Origin: Tipula vernalis
Taxonomy: Eukaryota > Arthropoda > Insecta > Diptera > Tipulidae
Direction: 5' to 3'
Assembly: GCA_958295665.1 (NCBI GenBank)
Contig: OY282558.1
Span: 340,128,044 to 340,192,043, forward strand
Length of the DNA stretch: 64,000 nucleotides
In this document: piece by piece, positions 12,304 through 22,982 of the stretch
Layout of the letters: every line of letters starts with the position of its first letter
How positions within the stretch are numbered: the stretch's first letter is position 1
Translations under genes and position numbers: made by a program
Notes under the pieces: generated by a model
What the model was told of the DNA's origin: nothing
The model's database searches: none
Seen by the model: only the letters and a program-made list of their open reading frames with translations

Positions 12304-13653
12304 TAAAACTGATTTTTTTTATTTATAACCACAGCTTAATCTTCCTCCTGAAGAATTAATGGGACCGGGATTGGCTCATCCATATATCATCGCTGAAGGA
12401 GAGAATAAATCAGCAACGTCGAATATATGCATAGAACGTGAGATCATAATTTTACCGAGAAGTTATACTTTTATCGAAGCAGGTGATATTTTATTTAAAT
12501 GTCATTATATATTTGGACAACATTTTGACAATTTATTAAAAACATTCTGGACATTTATTGGATACTATTTTTATGAAATAGATGTGGAAGAAACAATTAC
12601 GTCTAGAATTAAAGAAATATCCTGCAAACTAGACCAACAGGTAACAGTTTCTAACTAGATTGTTTAAATCTATATACATTTTTTTTTATATATGTGATAA
12701 TTCAATTTTTTAATGGGGAAAATGTTTTTTTGTTATTTCTGTAATGAACTATTTTCTGAGCCTTATAAGTTAATTAGCCATCTAAAACTTCAAGATTTTG
12801 TGAAAGAAAAGTCTAGTTTGCCAGAGCAAACAATGACGGACATATTTTGTGAATCCAAAACTGTAACAGAAATCGCGATTAATATTGTATCTGCCCCATC
12901 CGAAATTAAAAACATGCCATTTAATAAAATGAAAATATCTGAAACCATGAAAAATTTTTGTTCGAAGTATAAACGAAAAAAAATTATTCTTTGCCAATCC
13001 ATTTTATATAGAACCACAGCAAATTCCCATCGGATTTAGATGGGAGATGAGGTTTAACCCCGAATCAGCAACTTACTCAAGAAAAATTGTTCAAAATTAT
13101 TTTCAATTTATACCAATTACAAAGACAATAAGCACAATTTTTAAAAATTCTAGTTTCCTTCATTTATTTAAAAAATTCAATAGTTCCCACAGCTGTGTTA
13201 GTGGAAATTACAAATTTGGTTGTTGTGGAAATCGTTATCAGTCCATTAAAGGTGATTTTATAAATAAATCTAAGGTTTTAATTCAACTGTACTATGACGA
13301 TTTTGAAGTGGCTGGGGTGCTTGGTAGTAAAACCATAATTCATAAAGTAGGTGCCATTTATTTTACAATCGCAAACAGTCCAAATAATCTAAAATCAAAC
13401 CTACAAAATATATTTTTAATAAGCCTTTTTTATGTAAACGATCTCCATGATGATTTTAATTTAAATTTCATTTTTAAACCCATTGTTGATGATATTAAAG
13501 TTTTGGAAAATGACGGTTTATTTATGGGCGAACTTGAATTGGTATTCGGGACAATTATTTCATTATCGCATGACAATCTTGCTGCAAATGACCTTATTTG
13601 CTTTACTAAATCTTTTTCAGGCAAATTCTTTTGTCGATTTTGTATTATGCCTA

Positions 13654-16218
13654 CAGTCTTCCCCCGTAAATAGCGCCTAGGCGTTTTGTTCGAATGTAGC
13701 AATAATTTTCATTTTTTCAAAGTCTCTAAAAAAAATCGTTTAAAGCGCCTATTCGAATAAAACGCCTATGCGTTGTATTTGAAATATTCATTTAAAAAAA
13801 TAAAACTTGTCTTATTAAATAATAATTTATTTATACTTTATTTCGTTTTCGGATTTTTATTTCAGTATCACATATTAATTCAATATGTTGCAAAAAAATT
13901 CTTGTATCGCAATACGATTACATCTTAAGACCATAGTAGTTTTCAACTTTTATGATCTGAACTTCTTTTAATGGATTATCAACGCTAAACAACAATTCGT
14001 CAAGCTTACAACAATCTCTGTCAAGACTTATCACTGTTATGTTCCAACTTTCTACAATCGACACAGCATAGATTTCAATATTTGTTTCAGTATTTTGCCC
14101 GGCTTTTAAAATACGTTCATCTCCGTCATCAACCAAATCAGTTACATTCAATTTTAAAAATTCTAGTATTTCAGCAACGTAATTTTTGATCCAGTCTTCA
14201 AATGATGTAGAAACCGATTTTAACTTTTTTATGCACTCGAAAAAACTGGTCGATATATTTCCCGGCCAAAAAAAGTTGCAGCCTTCAATGTTTTCAAAAA
14301 AACATTCAGTATTCGTCAAAACAGTTTTTCCAAATTTTAATATCCATTCACAAATGTTAACGTTTTCATTGAATAGTTCTTTTAAAGGAGTGTGTAATTT
14401 TTCGACATTAAATTTGCTTTTATCAATTAGACCGCAGCAAGTAAACGCTTTTACCACAGTTTCACTTGAAAGATTTTTCGTAAACCCAACTACCCATTCA
14501 GAAACAGTTTGATATGACGGCATTTTCGGGTTACCTTGCTTCGTTTGTTTACCCGGATCATTAATTGCTTCATTTATATAATTATCATAGCTATCATTCT
14601 AAAAATCTTGAAAACTTTTGTTACAAACCACATCTAAGGGTTGCAACAAACCCGTCATTTTCGGTGGTACAATGGCAATAAACAAATTGTGTTTCTTATA
14701 TGGGTTATTCTCCGCTAACGCTATGTAAGGTCCATAGGAGTCAATAATTAAAAGTACTGGTTCCCGAAACAAACTTGTCTGTGGTCGTTTCATTATGACA
14801 TTGGTTAAGTAGTTTTGAGTAGATCACTACTCCACATACCAGTGTTATTGACTTCAACAATACAGTTACCATCTACTTTTGGAATCTTCTTTAATTTAGA
14901 AAAAAGTAAATGTGGTTTAAGGAATTGTCCATCCGCCGAAATAGTAAAAGTCGTTGTAAATTTTTTGTGTGAAGAATTAGCTTTCTTCATTACCACATTT
15001 CGAATGCCTTTAAAAGTTATAGTAGTTGAAGGTTCACATTCAAAATAACGTGGCACTTGATCCATATTTAAAATATTTTTATCTTCGATTTTTTTTTCTT
15101 CAATAATTTTTTGAATTCTGTGAATAAATTCTCTAACTATTCTGTCAGAACCTTCCGGTAGAATACGGCATGTGGTCTGTCGCCTGGAAACTAAGTTATA
15201 GCGAACTTTAAATCGGCTAAGCCAACCCGCAGACGCCTTAAATTCTTTATATATATCGCCAGATAAATCATTTTTTAAGGTAAGTGCCATTGACTGAATA
15301 TATTTATCCTTAACGCGAAGACCTTTTTTGTTTCTTGTTTTAATCCAGTCTATACGACTTTAGCCTCCAACTCTGCGAACTCTGTATTACGACCACCGCC
15401 GCCCAAATGCCTCGCTACTCTTGTAGAAATATTTGAGTTATTCAACGTCTCGTGCAATTTTTCCTTATTTCTTAACCAGCCACGTATTGTTGAAGTAGTT
15501 AAATTATACTTCTTAGCTAAAGCAGCAAAGCCTTTTCCAGCCGTGTTGGATTGGTATTCTTTGAGAATCTGCATTTTAAAATTTAAGGAATATGATTTCC
15601 TTTTTGTTGACATTTTGACGCCTATAAATAATAAAAACAATGTACCATGTAACGGTTCTCTATGTAATTTTACTTTTACCGGCAAATAATATTCGTCTAA
15701 ATAGTTTCGGATCATTTGTCTTACATAGTCTTAAAATGTAAAGAAAACTTATTAAATATATTAATTTCACTTCGTCCTCACCTTTAATTGTACACTTTCA
15801 ATAACACTCCGAATTTCTATAACACAGTTATATAGAAAATTTCAATCAGAAATATAAAAAAATAAGTGTGGCGTTCAGTTGTTGACGAAAAGTCGTTAGT
15901 TAATGCGCCAAAATCTGACGTTTAATATTAAGTAGTGCCATCGTTCTTTTTAGTTTATTTGCTGTGAAATAATTAAAGTGTTATCACAGTACATTTTTTT
16001 AAGCTATTTTGGAATAGAGATTGAGCAACATAATGTTTTTTTGTAATTCGAAAAAAGGAGGAAAAATATGTTCAATTAAATATTGTCATTTTTCAAATTT
16101 TTGAGAAGTTTAAAAATTTAAATCAAATAAAACGCCCAAGGCGCTCTATTTGAATAAAAGGCCCAGTGAGCGCACTTTTCGTTTAAAACGCTTAGGCGTT
16201 TTTTACGGGGGAAGACTG
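13654..16218 (-). mobile_element. pogo-type (Tc1/mariner superfamily) DNA transposon
   Basis: A 2,565-bp element with TIRs CAGTCTTCCCCCGTAAA at both ends and a TA target duplication at 13652-13653 and 16219-16220. Subterminal arrays of the word GGCGTTTTATTYGAA occur at both ends in both orientations and could be transposase-binding sites. It encodes a decayed pogo transposase on the minus strand. Insertion between the FCRFC motif and the SDITKK segment of the C2H2/LGSK gene splits that gene. Excising the element plus one TA restores its frame. Confidence 0.93.
13918..15613 (-). pseudogene. pogo/CENP-B-like transposase
   Basis: The start is MSTKRKSYSLNFKMQILKEY at 15613, the psq/CENP-B helix-turn-helix, followed by a second HTH_CENPB segment (GWLSRFKVRYN). 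The DDE core shows Asp in ILNMDQVP, Asp in LLIIDSYGPYIA and the third acidic residue in PPKMTGLLQPLD, the DDxD layout of pogo/Tigger proteins. The C-terminal tail (about 200 codons to 13918) is acidic and less conserved. Breaks: frameshift near 15360, frameshift near 14800 and TAG at 14599-14601. It would have cut and pasted DNA flanked by the CAGTCTTCCCCC ends. Confidence 0.9.
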
Positions 16219-16384
16219 TAGTGATATTACGAAAAAATCAACAACTGAAGATGCCAAGTTATTAAGAATGGATGACTGCTACACCATTTTATGCGATCAA
16301 CCTCCATTGCAAAAATTAAAGATGATCGAAATACAAGGCATCAGTCGTAATTCAGTGTTAAACGATCTAAAATATTTTCACACT

Positions 16385-16404
16385 ATTAAAAATCATAGTG
16401 TCGA
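16385..16404. repeat. 20-bp target-site duplication, left copy
   Basis: ATTAAAAATCATAGTGTCGA, repeated exactly at 21761-21780. It belongs to the coding sequence of the C2H2/LGSK gene (reading LKNHSVD across it) and brackets the OTU LINE. Confidence 0.95.
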
Positions 16405-17158
16405 ATGATTAAAAATAATTATTTTATTGTTAATTGGCTATTCAAACTAAAATTCGATAAATTCAGTGAATTGTAAATTGTGTAAGAGTGCATGATTGTG
16501 CATCGCTTTATTACGGTTCAACATTTAGGGAAAAAACATTAGGTATAATGTGTAAAGTTTTGATTAGACAGGTGAGATAGGGAAGTCTTGGAATATATGT
16601 CCAAACTGGAAATGCAGTTTATTGATGTTAAAAGAAGCCTTGATGTAATGAAACTATTGGTGATGTGTGATGAAAGAAAATATAAAAGATAAAACAAAAA
16701 TTAGATAATTTATTAATTATTAGAGCAAACTATAGAGTTACGGTGTTTAGTGATTAAAAGATAACAGAGTGATATAACAAAGGGTACTGAATTTAATAAA
16801 GGAATAATTAAGTACATAAATGATAAATGGCTAACTATTTATTAAACTAGTGTCTATGTGTTTAAAGAATTTATTTGAAATATAGAGTGTAGAATTTATT
16901 TGAAATGTAGGGTTATATGAAATGTAGTGAGTTGATGTGATGAAATTAGTGTGTGATGAAATAGAATTAAAATTAAAATTAAAATAATTCATAAATTAAA
17001 TTATTTAGTATGCTATTGAGTTAAGAATTTAGAATTTACAATTGTAGTGGAATAGCTGGAATTAATAACTAGAAAATTAGAAGGTAAGCTAAGTTAAATA
17101 AATCGGTAAATTGGCAATATTGTATTATACATTGCACACTCAGTATTTACTGTTAGGC

Positions 17159-20100
17159 ATGGAAGTACACAAAATACCAAGTGATGGAAATTGCCTTTTC
17201 AATGCAATCATCCATCAGCTGCAACTACAAGATTCTAATTCTTCAACCTGTTCAGCAAGTGATCTCCGAGCTGAAATTGTCAGCTTTATACGCGGTAATC
17301 TTGATGATTATTCTCACACAATATTGGATGCATGTCATCAGATCTATAATCCCAGGGAAATTTTGAATCACAATGGAAATCAATTAATATTAAGATATCT
17401 ATCCGACCTTCAGCAGACTGGATTTTGGGGTGGCGCCGAATGTCTTTCGGCCGTGACTAATTTGAAAAAACTAAAAATAAATATTTATTATGTCAAACAT
17501 CAAATCACTTTTACACCGACCAGTGGAACGTATAACACTGAAATAAATTTGCTATATACGGGGTCACATTATGACAGCTTAATGTTCCAACAAGAACATA
17601 CTTCATTGCTTGCTAACACGGCACAATATTCCGATTTGCCTAATATAGCAGAGAATGTCCACCGGAAAATTTCCACCACTGACAATCCTTATACACTAAT
17701 TGAGGAATCACAGTTAATTGAGTCACCAATCCTGGACCTTCCCGTCAACTCATTCTGCCTAGGAACTTGGAACGTTCGAGGCCTTAATAACTCCCAGAAA
17801 CGTGACGCCATTGAGAGAATTTTATTAGAAAATAATGTCCATATATGTAGTGTCTCAGAAACAAATATGCCCTCTGAAACCTGTTCTTCAAAAAATTACA
17901 TTTGGCACCTTACAAACGATCCCAAGACAAAAAGACGTGGAGTGGGAATTTTGATAAAAAGGCATACCTTCATTCGGACCATGGGAATTCGAAAATATTT
18001 TGGTGCCATAATTACTCTGAACGGCAGAATTGAGAATAGGAGGATCATTGCCATATCCGTTTATGTACCACCTCACACTTCCCAATACAATCGTCGTCTT
18101 TCCACAAAGATATTCTCAAAGTTACTTTCGATAATTGATCGTTGCCCGCAACAGATCGATATCGTCTTATTTGGAGATTTTAATGCTCATCTAAAAGAAG
18201 ATGATTTGCAGTCGAAGAATGAGAATGGAGTTTATCTAGAACTACTAACTCGGTCGACTCAACTTTTTAATCACACCCTTCATGGACGTCGGCGGAAACT
18301 TATGACCTGGACTGATGGTCGATTGTATTCCCAGTTGGACTATATTTTAACCCGTAAAAGCAATCGGGTTATTTATGTTAAGTCGGTGAAAGCCGCCTGT
18401 TTTTACCCGTCACTAAGCGATCATCGTTTAATATGGATTGTGTGCACCATGCGAAAAGAGCGGTCGCTTGCCTGTCCTACTAATGTAAAGCCAGTTCTGA
18501 TCTCTGCAGGGCCACCTATGACCTATTCATTCAAATCTTTGAATCTCTCGTTACTGTAAGGAGTAAAGATACACAAACAATATCAGTCCGTTTTAGCAAA
18601 ATCATTTGCACAAGCAGTTTCAGATATAAATGATTGTAATCTATGGCATTTGATAACTACTTGCATCAAGGAAAGCTCCCAACAGTTACTCACCACCAAG
18701 ACGCCCCTGACACCTAAGCGTAGGAAAGCATTGGCGCTCTTTAAACAGGCCCAATTTCACAAACATGCTCATCCACAGGAGATGAGCTCTCGATTGCGTC
18801 TACAAAGTGCCAGGAAACGTTTGTCTAACGCCTATTCCAGGCACAAATCTTCTGAATGCAAACAATTTTTTAGTCGTTTGACTTACTATTCTCCTCCAGA
18901 ACGTCTTCGCAGAACTTATTCATATTTTAAGATTTTCAAACGAGATTGCTCTTCCTTTCGCGGAAATTACATACCAATTTCCTCCTGGGTAAATGAACTT
19001 TCTACCATTGAAGGAACCTGGCCGAGCCTTATAGAGGAATAGGATTACTTTCCTCTAGCTTATAGAGGAATAGGATTACTTTCCTCTAGGTCCTCCTCCA
19101 AATAAGGAAGACATTCAGTCAGTCCTGAATTTAATCCGCCCAGGCACTGCCCCGGGGCCGGATCAAATTCCCATTGAACTATTTAAATATGCACCCAACA
19201 ATATTGTTGAAGCGCTTCATAAAGTCATAGAAACTGCATGGATAAACAATGACCCACCAACCGAGTGGCTGGAGACCATTCAGGTTCCAATTCCTAAGAA
19301 CAAGAATCCTCGTCAAACCAGTGATTTCCGACGCATAACCCTATGCAATGTAGGATACAAGATCTATGCCAAGCTCCTTCTTGAAAAGTTGGATGATCAT
19401 CTCGAATTACCGCCTTCATACCAAGCTGCGTTTTTGGCCAATCGCTCGACTGATGATCACATGTTTGTCGTTCGTCGAGTACTGGATGAAGAATGGCGCT
19501 CCGGGAATGAAACTTTTACCTTTTCTACTGACTTAGCAAAAGCATTTGACACAGTCAATCTAAAGGTCGGAATCGAATGTCTTCAACAATATGTGCCTCA
19601 TTATCTGGTAAACCGCATCATAAAGGCTTGTTTCTGGGAGAAAACCTCCATCAAGTGGTATAACACCTGTACAGCTAGAGTTAAAAAGAACAAAGGGGTA
19701 AAACAGGGTTGTCCTCTATCACCAAGACTTTTTAATTTCATTTTGAATGAAGTATTGGTAACTGTTGCCGATCAGTATCCAGAATTATGTTTAAATCAAG
19801 GAGGGACATTGCAGCTTCCTTTAATTCTACCATATGCTGATGACATTTTAATTGTCACTCGGGACCCTGCACGCTTAGAACCCATTCTGATTGAGTTGAT
19901 CGCTGGATTAGAGATTGCCGGACTAACAGTGAATCCAAATAAATGCACTGTACTTATTATAAACCCAGACTCCTTAATACCCATCCCATCCAATGTCAGA
20001 ATAGGTGGAATTACTTTCACCTCAGTGAAAACATTACGATACTTGGTCACCTACTTCACAACTAGGTTTAGTAGGCCCCTCACTATCCGGACCCGGTGTC

Positions 20101-20678
20101 GCCAAGCGCTCGGGGTCACAAAACTAATGCAATCTTTCATTAAAAGAAATAAAGTATCTTCTAAGATAGCCATCACGATGTATAATACTGTCATAGTTCC
20201 CATGATGATCTATGAATTAAAAACCACCACCCTTACACTTGCAAATCGGAAGAGATTAAGGAAATATGAGCTCTTTTTCTTGAGAAGATTACTGGAATTT
20301 AGTAAAGATAAATCCACCCTCGGAGCAAGGAAAATTAAAGAAATTTTGAACGGTAAAACAATAACAAAGCGCCTTAAGTTCCAGCGGATCAATTATTGGG
20401 GACATGTGTACCGCCGTCCGTCTATCCATATACTCAAGGCTGCTTTCACGTACAGTGCTGGTCCTAGGAAACTAGAACGACCATGTTTTACCTGGTATGA
20501 TTCGTTACACCAGGATTTAAATTATCTCAACAGATCGCATAATGAATGGGAACCTCTCTTATCCTCTCGAGTTGATTTACGGAAAGCAGCTGAAGGGATT
20601 TACCAATGCGAAGAATCAGATTCAAGTGAGCTTCTTGAAGATGAAATTTCGGAAGAAGAGATAGCTAAAGTAATGTAG
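17159..20678 (+). pseudogene. LINE polyprotein: OTU cysteine protease - endonuclease - reverse transcriptase
   Basis: The start is ATG at 17159 (MEVHKIPSDGNCLFNAI). The OTU domain is at residues about 1-140, with the catalytic-Cys box DGNCLF, GFWGGAECLSAV and the His box GSHYDSLM. The APE endonuclease (about 195-440) has LGTWNVRGLNN, SVSETNMP, FGDFNAHLKE and SLSDHRLIW. The reverse transcriptase has motif A STDLAKAFDTVN, motif B KQGCPLSPRLF and motif C LPYADDILIV, all intact. Only three lesions are visible: TAA at 18557-18559, TAG at 19040-19042, and a 31-bp tandem duplication at 19028-19089 that shifts the frame. The OTU role in LINEs is unproven; polyprotein processing or deubiquitination are the usual suggestions. 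Confidence 0.93.
19028..19089. repeat. 31-bp exact tandem duplication inside LINE ORF
   Basis: The unit at 19028-19058 is repeated exactly at 19059-19089. Because 31 is not a multiple of 3 it shifts the frame. With one copy removed the frame continues from SLIEE through PPPNKEDIQSVLNLIRPGTA into the RT domain. Confidence 0.95.
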
Positions 20679-21500
20679 GTTTGATATTACAACTTTTATC
20701 AAATATTCATCGCTTACGTACATCAGAGCGATGTCAAGCAAGGAACTAATGGGTAATTAATTAATTAATCAACTGCTAAACAAATGTAGTTAAATTTATT
20801 TAAGTTAAGTAGAGGTAAAATAAATAGATATAAATGGATTGACATAGTAAATAAATAATTGAATACATATATGTATAGTTTATTTGTTATAATTTATAAT
20901 TGACGAAGGGTTTGCGGTTGTAACGTCAAGGTGGGAGAGATGGTGGTTGTGGGCGTTTTCGGATGGGAACAAATTTGTAGTTGGTTGTGTTCTTATATGG
21001 GAAGGGTGGACTATTCATAACATGCTAATTGGGTTCAAAGTTTGAACTGTTTCAGGTATATTGCAGAATTTATTACTCTCCAAAAAGTTAAGTAGCGAAT
21101 TGAGACTAATTTAGTTTAATTTAGTTATTTATATAGGAAATGATCAAACTTGATGGAGCATGCAAGTGTCTGGATGGATTAAATAAAATATTATTAATAG
21201 ATTTTTCCTGCTCCTGGACAGGATTGTTACTAGATGATTATTTATTTATTTAGTACAACTTAGGGTAGGAAGTAACTAACCGAGGATTGCTGAGAAACAT
21301 ATTTAACCTTATTAAAATAAATAGTGATTAAGATGATGACATGTTGGACCTCAGGAAATTAGCAATAGATAATTCTGTCAGAATAAATTACAACAATAAT
21401 ACAAAGTTAAAATTTCAGGACTGAAGGAAAAAAAGCAAAGTTACCGGTCTTAAGGAAATAAGAACTTGTAGATAGAAATTATGCCGTCCTGTGATAACAA

Positions 21501-21501
<1 letters not shown>

Positions 21502-21573
<72 letters not shown>
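21502..21573. repeat. (TTA)n microsatellite near LINE 3' end
   Basis: About 24 uninterrupted TTA units. It sits in the 3' UTR of the OTU LINE, about 190 bp before its end. The apparent poly-leucine open frame across it is an artefact. Confidence 0.95.
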
Positions 21574-21575
<2 letters not shown>

Positions 21576-21760
21576 AATTGTTATACTACTAACTGTTGAC
21601 CGTCAAGGTGTCTGTAACCGGGTCGAACTCAATCCTATACTAATAATCCTATACAATCCTTCCAAGTCAATGTAAAAAGGGTGTACGGTGGGCTCGGCGT
21701 CATCCGGGAGATTTTGCTAAAGGCTTGGTCGTACAACCCAAATCAAATCAAATCAAAAAA

Positions 21761-21780
21761 ATTAAAAATCATAGTGTCGA
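21761..21780. repeat. 20-bp target-site duplication, right copy
   Basis: Exact copy of 16385-16404. The C2H2/LGSK coding sequence resumes directly with LLHDGLEGF. Confidence 0.95.
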
Positions 21781-22115
21781 TTTACTTCACGATGGTTTGG
21801 AGGGTTTCGTAGTTTTGGTAATTAATTATCAATTTGAATTTTTCATAGAAAAAAAATATTTTCAAATATTGATAAAATAAATGATTGTATTTCGGCTTAA
21901 AATTTTGAATTCATTGACCGAAGAAATAAACCTTCTTTAGAAATAAAGCATCGTTTTTAAAAAAAAAAAATTAACACCTAATTTCATAAATAAGTGTCAG
22001 ACCTTTGCTAAGCGGCACCAGCAAATGATGTGTAGTTTATGGTCAAATTCAACATTTGAACTAAAAATAAAAAAAGGGAAAAAATTGTTTTATAAGTTGA
22101 AAGTTAATTATAATT

Positions 22116-22368
22116 CTGTGGTCACAAGGCGTAACCGCTTAAGTGAAATTTGATAAATTTTCTAGAGACGTAGAAAAAGTTGAATATTAAATTCATTTTC
22201 GTTTATGCCGACTAAAGCTACTACGGCTTGCGACCACAGCATTTGGCTACAAGCCTTTACCACTTAAGTCAATCATTTAGTGAAGTTAGAAAAGAGCTAG
22301 AAAACGTTACACACTGAAAATTATTTTTGTCTTAAGTCGACTTAAGCGGTTATGCCTTGTGACCACAG
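22116..22368. mobile_element. 253-bp MITE with AATT target duplication, internally dimeric
   Basis: Ends are CTGTGGTCACAAGGCGTAAC and its near-exact reverse complement, flanked by AATT at 22112-22115 and 22369-22372. A third and fourth degenerate end lie back to back near 22215-22300 (GGCTTGCGACCACAGC and TTTGGCTACAAGCC), suggesting two fused copies. Removing the element plus one AATT restores the frame of the surrounding C2H2/LGSK gene (KVNYNCLDGF). A 4-bp target duplication fits Chapaev or Sola-type transposases, but assignment is open. Confidence 0.85.
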
Positions 22369-22708
22369 AATTGTCTTGATGGATTTTCCAGTCCTATTTT
22401 TAGTTTATCTTATATTATCAGCGATTTTCATTATAAAAAGGATTTTTTTATTTTGACAGAAAAATCATCTCATGAAATAATACATTTATTTAAAATATTA
22501 GAAATCCTGGAATGTAAGAGTGAAATATTTTTCATTTTAAGTGAATGTATTGGAATTTACGATACATTTTTTTGTGGGTATCAATTTATCGAAAAAAACA
22601 TTAATCCTGTTTGTGTTAATTTTAATTCCGTACAATACAAAAAGGTTTATGAAAAACATTTTTCATGTAAAAGTAACAATTTTTATATACGAGTATTAGG
22701 ATACAATA

Positions 22709-22965
22709 GCTGTGTTTTTTTATTAGCTCCGGATAGCTGCTATCGAGAGCCGACATTTTTATACGCCTAAATTTAAATTGACGCGCTTTTTATTGGTAAA
22801 CTAAACTTATTTAACATCAAACTATCATTTTTAATTCAAATGTTTACCAAAAACTTCATATAAAAAATATTTGGCTTTACCTATTTATACGGAGCGCTAT
22901 CGGGAGCAACATTTTATATGACGGCTCTCGATAGCACCTATCCGGAGCGAATAAAAAAACGCAGC
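22709..22965. mobile_element. 257-bp MITE with TA target duplication
   Basis: Inverted ends GCTGYGTTTTTTTATT then GCTCCGGATAG and CTATCGAGAGCCG, bounded by TA at 22707-22708 and 22966-22967. Inner degenerate copies of CTATCGRGAGC and GGAGCGCTATCG add a second inverted layer. It carries no coding capacity and is Tc1/mariner-like by its TA target. It interrupts the last codons of the C2H2/LGSK gene. Excision gives YIRVLGYNNIQLV and a stop. Confidence 0.88.
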
Positions 22966-22982
22966 TAATATTCAATTGGTGT

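Larger units (their letters stand above)
6128..12640 (+). pseudogene. SAMD3-like multi-exon gene of a transposon-associated family, interrupted by a LINE
   Basis: A multi-exon gene read from matching GT-AG sites and phases: about 6128-6256, 6387-6445, 6511-6753, 7017-7354, 7419-about 7550, about 7616-7750 and 12335-12640. Motifs in order are ENDFVEVVDQHK (SAM-like start), ERRAIIREGVDYLT with HITALALAIVEIF, then DRKKNRGYVISRLNRIRQ, a Leu-rich LLPSMQDIFYLL, and a last conserved block HPYIIAEG, IEREIIILP, AGDILFKCHYIFG and FWTFIGYYFYEID. I recognise this order as that of SAMD3-like proteins, which are repeated in many animal genomes. Exon phases agree for exons 1-4. A frameshift near 7300-7330 and a possible stop at the end of the 7616-7750 exon indicate decay. 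A 4.5-kb Jockey LINE sits in the last recognised intron. The start codon is not resolved. The biochemical function is unknown. Confidence 0.65.
16405..21760 (+). mobile_element. OTU-protease-bearing APE-type LINE
   Basis: A 5.36-kb non-LTR retrotransposon bounded by an exact 20-bp target duplication. It has a 5' UTR of about 750 bp, one long ORF (OTU domain, endonuclease, reverse transcriptase), a 3' UTR with a (TTA)n tract at 21502-21573, and a tail of AATCA repeats and A residues. The clade is not certain: the APE endonuclease excludes R2/NeSL types, and the C-terminal RINYWGHVYRRP segment is RTE-like. OTU proteases are known in a few LINE groups such as Dualen/RandI. It was inserted into the C2H2/LGSK gene. 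Confidence 0.92.
12713..22982 (+). pseudogene. C2H2/YYDDFEV-LGSK family gene, split by four insertions
   Basis: Host segments are 12713-13650, 16221-16404, 21781-22115, 22373-22708 and 22968-22982. The start MGKMFFCYFCNEL is a C2H2-like finger whose last His is lost. Then come LYYDDFEVAGVLGSK, HKVGAIYFTIAN, IFLISLFYVNDL, HDNLAAND and FFCRFC. After the pogo element the chain continues with MDDCYTILCD and NSVLNDLKYFHTIKNHSV. After the LINE come DLLHDGLEGF and FEFIDRRNKPSL, and after the MITEs a C-terminal FKILEILECKSEIFFIL and YEKHFSCKSNNFYIRVLGYN ending in TAA. I recognise these motifs as a large, poorly characterised family repeated in many animal genomes. No catalytic triad is evident to me. 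It lies 72 bp after the SAMD3-like gene on the same strand, suggesting one two-gene unit. Frameshifts occur near 13035 and 21885. Confidence 0.65.

Noticed and set aside
21481..21675. Poly-leucine open frame resembling a membrane segment
   Set aside because: Product of the (TTA)n tract in the LINE 3' UTR.
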